This document shows positions 7,720 through 15,367 of a stretch of DNA of 15,367 nt, one piece after another; within the stretch, counting starts at the first letter, position 1, and every line of letters starts with the position of its first letter. Made by a program: the position numbers and the translations under genes. Under the pieces are notes generated by a model, which was given only the letters and a program-made list of their open reading frames with translations, searched no databases and was not told the origin of the DNA. The stretch is from an uncultured Rhodanobacteraceae bacterium. Its GTDB lineage: Bacteria; Pseudomonadota; Gammaproteobacteria; Xanthomonadales; Rhodanobacteraceae. The DNA is taken from the NCBI GenBank assembly GCA_913053815.1, contig CAJXGK010000010.1:1-15367 (forward strand), read 5' to 3'.

Positions 7720-8133
7720 CTATTTGCCAGTAGTAATGAAGCCTATTTTGACCATTCCGGCTGCCTTGGCATCAGCAAGAACCCTGGCTATAACCTTGAA
7801 ATGAATGGTCCTGCTTGCACGCAGTTTCACTTCCGGTTGCGGGCGTTCGGCAGAAGCCACTGCCAGTTTCTGCTTGAGCTCAGCCTCAGTGACCGGGTTG
7901 TCGTTCCAGTACAACTGACCATCGGACTGAACCGCAAGATCCACAGAAGTATGAACGGGTTTCGGCTGCACGATCGGATTGGCCTTGGGTAGATCAACCC
8001 GAATCTTGTGCGATGCCAGCGGAGCGGTAATCATAAATATGATCAGCAGCACCAACATCACGTCCACCAGGGGCGTGACGTTGATCGCCGACATCGGTGA
8101 CCCAGTACCACCACTGTTGGTGCTGAAGGCCAT
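7720..8133 (-). CDS. exbD1: ExbD-type proton-channel subunit (first copy)
   Basis: Inner-membrane subunit of the TonB-ExbB-ExbD system. The single membrane helix carries INVTPLVDVMLVLLIIFM with the proton-binding aspartate at D24; the rest is a periplasmic domain of the ExbD/TolR fold ending in KAAGMVKIGFITTGK. Length is 137. It begins three bases after the exbB stop codon, with an AAGGAAG ribosome binding site inside the end of exbB, which implies tight translational linkage. ExbD and TolR are related; the tonB gene in the cluster and the absence of tolA, tolB or pal favour ExbD. Confidence 0.93.
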   Translation of the reverse strand: MAFSTNSGGTGSPMSAINVTPLVDVMLVLLIIFMITAPLASHKIRVDLPKANPIVQPKPVHTSVDLAVQSDGQLYWNDNPVTEAELKQKLAVASAERPQPEVKLRASRTIHFKVIARVLADAKAAGMVKIGFITTGK

Positions 8134-8136
8134 GAG

Positions 8137-8952
8137 TTACTTCCTTGACGATGCTGCAGGCGGCGTACTCATTACCCGGGCACCGGTAGCGAAAAAGTCG
8201 TGCAGGTCATGTGCAAACTCATCGAAACGTGCATACACCACCCGGTTCATGCGGGTATAGAAATTGTAGGCCAGCACGGCCGGAATAGCGGTCGCGAGAC
8301 CGATGGCGGTCATGATCAGGGCTTCACCCACTGGGCCGGCCACTGCCTGAATACTGGATTGGCCGGAAGCACCGAGATTGATCAGTGCATGATAGATACC
8401 GAGTACCGTACCCAGCAAGCCGACAAAAGGCGCGGCGGAACCCACGGTTGCCAGCAGGGTCATGCCGTTCTCGAGGCGCAGGCTTTCCTGAGCAACGGCC
8501 TGGCGCAAAGACCGATCAATGAACTCTGAGCGACTCATATTTTCGGCCATCTTGCCACCTTCGGACTTCTGATGGTGAGCAGCAGCGCGTGCGCACTCCA
8601 GTGCAATCTTGGAAAAGGGTTCACTGGAAGGCTGTGCTTCCATTGCTCGAATGGCATCCTGCATCGATGGCGTAGCCCAGAAGCTTTGGATCACCTTGGG
8701 CATGCGTGAGCGGATGGTCATCTGGCGCATGAAATTGAAGATGATGTAGTAGAGGGAAAGCACAGACATCACAACCAGCGTCAGAAAGACGATCCACATA
8801 AAGATGTCGAAATCGTGGACAAACTGGTCAAACCCGACGTTCTGTAACGCCTGTGCATTGCTATTTCCACCCAGGGTCGGCAACGCCTGTGCAGCGGCTG
8901 TCGAGACTGAGGCGGCAGCAGCCGGAATGGATTTGGTAACTTCTTGCAACAT
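8137..8952 (-). CDS. exbB: ExbB-type proton-channel subunit
   Basis: Forms the pentameric inner-membrane channel with ExbD that converts the proton gradient into TonB movement. Three hydrophobic segments are seen (about 50-73, 163-190 and 205-228), with the conserved GSAAPFVGLLGTVLGI at 171-186 and GPVGEALIMTAIGLATAIPA at 206-225, including the membrane glutamate E210. A long alanine-rich N-terminal part (1-45) precedes the first helix. The ATG at 8952 is chosen because AAGGG precedes it at good spacing; a TTG at 8991 would extend the protein by 13 residues and overlap the tonB stop. It is 35 bases after tonB and three bases before exbD1. Confidence 0.93.
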   Translation of the reverse strand: MLQEVTKSIPAAAASVSTAAAQALPTLGGNSNAQALQNVGFDQFVHDFDIFMWIVFLTLVVMSVLSLYYIIFNFMRQMTIRSRMPKVIQSFWATPSMQDAIRAMEAQPSSEPFSKIALECARAAAHHQKSEGGKMAENMSRSEFIDRSLRQAVAQESLRLENGMTLLATVGSAAPFVGLLGTVLGIYHALINLGASGQSSIQAVAGPVGEALIMTAIGLATAIPAVLAYNFYTRMNRVVYARFDEFAHDLHDFFATGARVMSTPPAASSRK

Positions 8953-8987
8953 GACACTACCCTTTGTGCAGAGTTGACACGATTCGG

Positions 8988-9647
<660 letters not shown>

Positions 9648-9811
9648 CAGTCAGCCAATGCTAATAATTAAGTCCAGGTCGCTTGGCATACCCGGTAACT
9701 GGAGTTGCAGCGGGACACAAGCGTTTAAGGGTACCCGACATGCGGAAGCGTGTACAGCATACATTCATCCGATTCGCGTAGAAAAATATGACGATTGCGC
9801 TCTCTTGGGCC

Positions 9812-11092
9812 TTACCGACCACGCCTCTGTCCGCGTAGCCATTTTTCAGCCGCAACGCGGGTTGCAGGATGCTTGGCTGCCTGTCGATAAGCGTAGATTG
9901 CGCCCTTATGGTTACGCAAATTGATATCGGCATTACCGATAAGGATCCAGGCAGCTCCTACGCGCTTAACGCCACGTTTGAGTGCTTTATGCAAGGTTGT
10001 TTGACCTTTGCGATACTGCCCATCCTGCATCTGCACGTTGCCCAGCGTAAAGTCAACCTCGCCGTTGGTGGCGAACGGCGAGGCCTTGCTCCAGGCGGCC
10101 ATAGCCTGCTTGTAATTACCTGCCAGATAGTAGGCATTGCCCATTAATTTGTAGGGTTTCAGACCGGGCTTGACAATCCCTATGTTGATGCCTTCTTGTA
10201 AGGTCTGCGCAGCCTGAATAGCTTCTTTCTTTTCTTTCTTCGTATCATTCTCATTCTGCGCAATGTATACGTAGAGCTTAGCCAGCTTGAGGTAATCCTT
10301 CTCGGTCGAAAATACGCCACGGGCCTTGGCATCAGCCATCGCAGCAAGCGCCTTAGCGGGTTCATTGGCCTTGATATAGATGTTAACCAAATTACCCAGA
10401 ACCTTCTTGTTCCCTGGATGGACGGCCAGGATGGTTTCTTCAAGCTTAGCCGCCTCGGCATATTGCCCAAGTTCGAAATAGCTGGCCATCAGGATCTGCT
10501 GCCAAGACTCCGGTGCGTTCTTGCTCAATCCCAAAGCCTGTTTCATGCTGTTGATGGCATTTTGATACTGGTTTAACCGATAAAAGATGTTGCCTTGCAA
10601 GGCATAGGCCTTGCCACTCTGTTTGTCACCTTCCTTCATCCACTTTTGCAGGGTAGTTAACGCTGGCCTCCACTGCTCTGATTGGGCTTGTACCTGCGCG
10701 ATAGTAAGCATGGTATTGAAGTAAGCGTTATTCGGCATTGAATTCAGATTGAGCGCCTTCTGCAACAAAGGCAAAGCCATCGAGTACTGGTGCGCGTTCA
10801 GCTTGATCTGCGCGAGACCACGAAGGGCCATCGCTTTGGCATATTTGCTTGAGGTATTGTTCAGAAGTTTGCCAAGAATCTCGACAGCCTTCTGCTTGGC
10901 CCCTTTGTTGAGCGCATTGAAACCCTCTTGGAGCTGCTGTGAATCACGTTGGCTACGCAGATCGTTCTGTGGCGCTTCGCGATGTGTGTTGGGGTACTGC
11001 GGGGCCTGCTGGCCCTTAGCATACGCACCACTAAGCGCACCTAAACTCAAAGCAACAACAATAAGGGTCTTGGTAAGAATCGATCGCTTCAT
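9812..11092 (-). CDS. Exported tetratricopeptide-repeat protein next to tonB
   Basis: A 426-residue periplasmic protein with a signal peptide (KRSILTKTLIVVALSLGALS then AYA, cleavage about residue 25) followed by a helical array of TPR-like repeats covering about residues 48-415 (examples: AMALRGLAQIKLNAHQYSMA, KAYALQGNIFYRLNQYQNAI, LMGNAYYLAGNYKQAMAAW). Such arrays mediate protein-protein contacts; no enzyme motif is present. Similar proteins are found beside tonB-exbB-exbD genes, so a role as a Ton accessory or envelope scaffold is inferred. Two ATG codons are adjacent (11095 and 11092); the second is preferred because GAGG then sits at six bases instead of three. It reads toward tonB on the same strand. 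Confidence 0.85.
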   Translation of the reverse strand: MKRSILTKTLIVVALSLGALSGAYAKGQQAPQYPNTHREAPQNDLRSQRDSQQLQEGFNALNKGAKQKAVEILGKLLNNTSSKYAKAMALRGLAQIKLNAHQYSMALPLLQKALNLNSMPNNAYFNTMLTIAQVQAQSEQWRPALTTLQKWMKEGDKQSGKAYALQGNIFYRLNQYQNAINSMKQALGLSKNAPESWQQILMASYFELGQYAEAAKLEETILAVHPGNKKVLGNLVNIYIKANEPAKALAAMADAKARGVFSTEKDYLKLAKLYVYIAQNENDTKKEKKEAIQAAQTLQEGINIGIVKPGLKPYKLMGNAYYLAGNYKQAMAAWSKASPFATNGEVDFTLGNVQMQDGQYRKGQTTLHKALKRGVKRVGAAWILIGNADINLRNHKGAIYAYRQAAKHPATRVAAEKWLRGQRRGR

Positions 11093-11095
11093 CAT

Positions 11096-11474
11096 GAACC
11101 TCGCGGGGGGCGGTGCCGAAGCACGCGGGGTGGACTAAACACTTAGACTAACCAAACTGCAACACCAAACACAAGCGGAACTGCATCATGGATGACTGCA
11201 TACCACTTGGTTTCCGCTGGCCATCCTAGGGCTAGACGGAGTCTGGCCGGCCGCCGAAGGTATGCGCTCCCACGCTGTATAGCAGTACCGTGTTGAGACA
11301 GACATGCTGGACACATCAATTTTTCGTGCTACCTGAAATATTGTAGTCCACGTTCCGAATGCCCGTTGCATCAAAGTGAATATCGATGACATATCGTATA
11401 GGCAGGTAATGACCAAGCGATGACGGAATATAGGAAACGGCCCGTGCAACAAGTTTATCGAGAGGCCCTTGGGG
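11096..11474. other. Intergenic region between gyrB and the TPR gene
   Basis: No intact gene is seen in these 379 bases. Reading on in the gyrB frame after its stop gives 52 further open codons to a TGA at 11316-11318, with a protein-like composition (KLVARAVSYIPSSLGHYLPI, then RYVIDIHFDATGIRNVDYNI) but no usable start codon; it may be the tail of a decayed gene. The TPR gene promoter should lie at the left end. No clear gyrB terminator was found. Confidence 0.45.
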
Positions 11475-13928
<2,454 letters not shown>

Positions 13929-13997
13929 CTACACGAAGCAGAACTTAGGACAAAGCTCATAGCCAGACAGGCTGATCTGTAGTTCGATCCCTTCCGC

Positions 13998-14022
13998 CAA
14001 TAAAACAGCCGGGTCCCGACTG
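13998..14022 (-). terminator. Intrinsic terminator after recF
   Basis: On the minus strand CAGTCGG and CCGGCTG pair across a GAC loop (seven pairs, one of them G-T), followed immediately by TTTTATT. It lies about 30 bases after the recF stop codon and should partly separate the dnaN-recF transcript from gyrB. Confidence 0.7.
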
Positions 14023-14050
14023 CACCTATTCTTCTTATTCTAACAGGCTC

Positions 14051-15136
14051 TCATCCTAATCTGGGTTGCTCAGGTATGATTTCCTGATGTTCCACGTGAA
14101 ACACGCATGCTTCATCTGGTAAATCGACAGGTCGTTCCGTCCCTGTCCAGAACACTTGCACGTGGATGCCACGCAAGTATTGGATCAAGCGATGACGATG
14201 TACCGGATCCAATTCGGAATTAAGATCATCCACACACAAAATAACGGGTTCGGCAAGCAAGTCTGTATGCAATGCGGCCTGGGCTAACAACATAATCAGT
14301 GAAATCAATTTTTCCTGGCCTCGAGAAAATTCGTTGCGTTCCTTAATAGTTGCAAAACACATGCGCCAGTCGGCCCGATGTGCTCCGGGTCGAGTATATC
14401 CGAGACGTTGGTCCTGGCTCCGCTGGTCACGTAAACAATCAAACAGGGGCGTTCCTGTTTTCCAACCCCGCCGATATTTCAGCATGCACACACCGAGCTC
14501 AGGGATTAGTTCAAAGGCAATTTTTTGGGTATAAGGTTCAAGTTCATGAAGATAGTTTTCACGCCAAGTATCTAGATGATCGGCGTTTTCAGACATGACG
14601 GCCTCCCACACTCTCATTTCCCGGTCTTCACCATGAGAGCGCAACAAAGCATTACGATGCGCAAGAGAACGGCGATACTGACGACTAACATCAAGAAAAG
14701 TGGGTTCCACGTGGAACAACCCCCAATCCAGAAAATGACGACGTATATCACCAGGCCCAGAAATAAGTACATGGCTTCCAGGCTCGAAACAAACCACCAC
14801 ACAACGATGCAAAAGCTTTGAAAGTTGTGAAATGGGCAATTCGTTGATAAATGCCTTTTGACGAGATTCAGCGCAAAGTAAACCAACATCAAAAATTTGA
14901 CCGCTGGCTTGAGAAACCTGGGCACGCAATCGGTACCCGCTCTGCCCAGAGCGAATCAAGGCACGCTGCCCCCCACTACGAAAAGATCGGCCATGAGACA
15001 ATAAATACATGGCTTCCAGAACCGTCGTTTTTCCAGCGCCATTGGGACCTTGCAGAAAATTCAAACCGACACTTGGTGCAAACGACGCCAACTTAAAGCA
15101 ACGTAAGTTCTGGAAGCGTAATTGGGTAAGATGCAT
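14051..15136 (-). CDS. recF: DNA replication and repair protein RecF
   Basis: SMC/ABC-like ATPase that binds single-strand gap junctions and, with RecO and RecR, helps load RecA during gap repair. Walker A is GPNGAGKT at 30-37, the signature-like FSRGQEKLISL is at about 270, and Walker B is ILCVDDLNSELDP with D303 and D304. The 361-residue length matches the family. The start is the ATG at 15136, because MHLTQLRFQNLRCF matches the usual RecF N-terminus; a GTG at 15172 would add 12 residues and abut dnaN, and no strong ribosome binding site favours either. With the chosen start, 36 bases separate it from dnaN. The gene contains two parS-like palindromes, at 14088 and 14703. Confidence 0.96.
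   Translation of the reverse strand: MHLTQLRFQNLRCFKLASFAPSVGLNFLQGPNGAGKTTVLEAMYLLSHGRSFRSGGQRALIRSGQSGYRLRAQVSQASGQIFDVGLLCAESRQKAFINELPISQLSKLLHRCVVVCFEPGSHVLISGPGDIRRHFLDWGLFHVEPTFLDVSRQYRRSLAHRNALLRSHGEDREMRVWEAVMSENADHLDTWRENYLHELEPYTQKIAFELIPELGVCMLKYRRGWKTGTPLFDCLRDQRSQDQRLGYTRPGAHRADWRMCFATIKERNEFSRGQEKLISLIMLLAQAALHTDLLAEPVILCVDDLNSELDPVHRHRLIQYLRGIHVQVFWTGTERPVDLPDEACVFHVEHQEIIPEQPRLG
14088..14103. promoter_or_regulatory. parS: parS site (ParB-binding) near the 3' end of recF
   Basis: TGTTCCACGTGAAACA matches the general bacterial parS consensus TGTTNCACGTGAAACA at every position. ParB/Spo0J binds such sites and, with ParA and SMC/MukB-type condensins, moves and organises the origin region. 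The proximity to dnaN and the presence of a second site 615 bases away support function. Within recF it encodes the FHVE residues of VFHVEHQE. Confidence 0.85.
14703..14718. promoter_or_regulatory. parS: parS site (ParB-binding) inside recF
   Basis: GGTTCCACGTGGAACA contains the perfect 14-bp palindrome GTTCCACGTGGAAC; its reverse complement, TGTTCCACGTGGAACC, is the form I recall for parS in Pseudomonas aeruginosa near oriC. Its centre differs from the other site at one position. In recF it encodes the FHVE of LFHVEPTF. Confidence 0.87.
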
Positions 15137-15172
15137 ACGAGAATGTTGCAACACAAACAGGCAAACATTCAC

Positions 15173-15367
15173 TCATAATCGTAAGGGCATCACAACATAC
15201 CGTGCGGTACGATCAACGACACCCTCAATCAAACAACTGGATTGTGCATCACGTAAGCTAAGACGTACCTGTTCACCCTGTAACACAGCGATAGCGTCTA
15301 ACATGTAAGTAACATTGAAACCAACAGCAAGATCTGGTATTTGGGTTTGAATCTCAATTTCTTCAAC
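15173..15367 (-). CDS. dnaN: DNA polymerase III beta sliding clamp, C-terminal part
   Basis: The last 64 codons and stop of the beta clamp, which encircles DNA and tethers polymerase III; the gene runs off the right edge. Recognisable features are VGFNVTYMLDAIAVLQGEQVR near the start of the fragment, matching the conserved GFN-YLLD segment of clamp domain III, and the terminal YVVMPLRL, nearly the canonical YVVMPMRL ending that forms part of the partner-binding pocket. It precedes recF on the same strand, the standard dnaA-dnaN-recF-gyrB order. Confidence 0.95.
   Translation of the reverse strand, partial: VEEIEIQTQIPDLAVGFNVTYMLDAIAVLQGEQVRLSLRDAQSSCLIEGVVDRTARYVVMPLRL

Noticed and set aside
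14154..14169. Another CACGTG within recF as a parS candidate
   Set aside because: Flanks CTTG and GATG do not fit the palindrome.
15137..15172. Longer recF start at a GTG that directly abuts the dnaN stop
   Set aside because: The added residues (NVCLFVLQHSR) do not resemble the RecF N-terminus, which fits the ATG at 15136.

Overview
The window looks like the chromosomal replication-origin neighbourhood of a gammaproteobacterium. The right end carries the end of dnaN, then recF and gyrB in that order on the minus strand, so dnaA and oriC should lie just beyond the right edge. After gyrB comes a TPR-tonB-exbB-exbD-exbD cluster that converges on pdxJ. From memory, Xanthomonadales (Lysobacterales) place a tonB-exbB-exbD-exbD-pdxJ block close to gyrB, and GyrB, PurC and PdxJ read like that order. 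The base composition appears more moderate than in most free-living members. The assignment is inferred from gene order and protein recognition only.

Layout: 1-1419 (+) holds a secreted T2 ribonuclease and a small four-helix membrane protein. 1509-3113 (-) holds an Mpo1-like membrane protein and purC. 3114-4103 has no intact gene: it contains a short coding-like stretch with an in-frame stop, a weak hairpin and a seven-copy CTGC microsatellite. 4104-5102 (+) encodes an unrecognised exported protein with two cysteine pairs. 5103-5711 is again poor in genes but has a probable frameshifted gene overlapping the start of the next one. 5695-7213 (+) holds a 4'-phosphopantetheinyl transferase, a strong intrinsic terminator and pdxJ. 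7285-11092 (-) is the Ton energy-transduction cluster: ExbB/ExbD use the proton gradient to drive TonB, which energises outer-membrane receptors; the exported TPR protein is probably an accessory. 11475-15367 (-) is the gyrB-recF-dnaN replication and repair block.

The most striking non-gene signals are two ParB-binding (parS) sequences inside recF, one matching the general consensus exactly and the other a perfect 14-bp palindrome. They would make this region part of the chromosome segregation centromere as well as a coding region. Signs of decay (a frameshifted gene, an in-frame stop, long non-coding stretches, a possible remnant after gyrB) suggest ongoing gene loss. I found no mobile element, CRISPR array, tRNA or rRNA, and nothing that amounts to a clear new multi-gene system.
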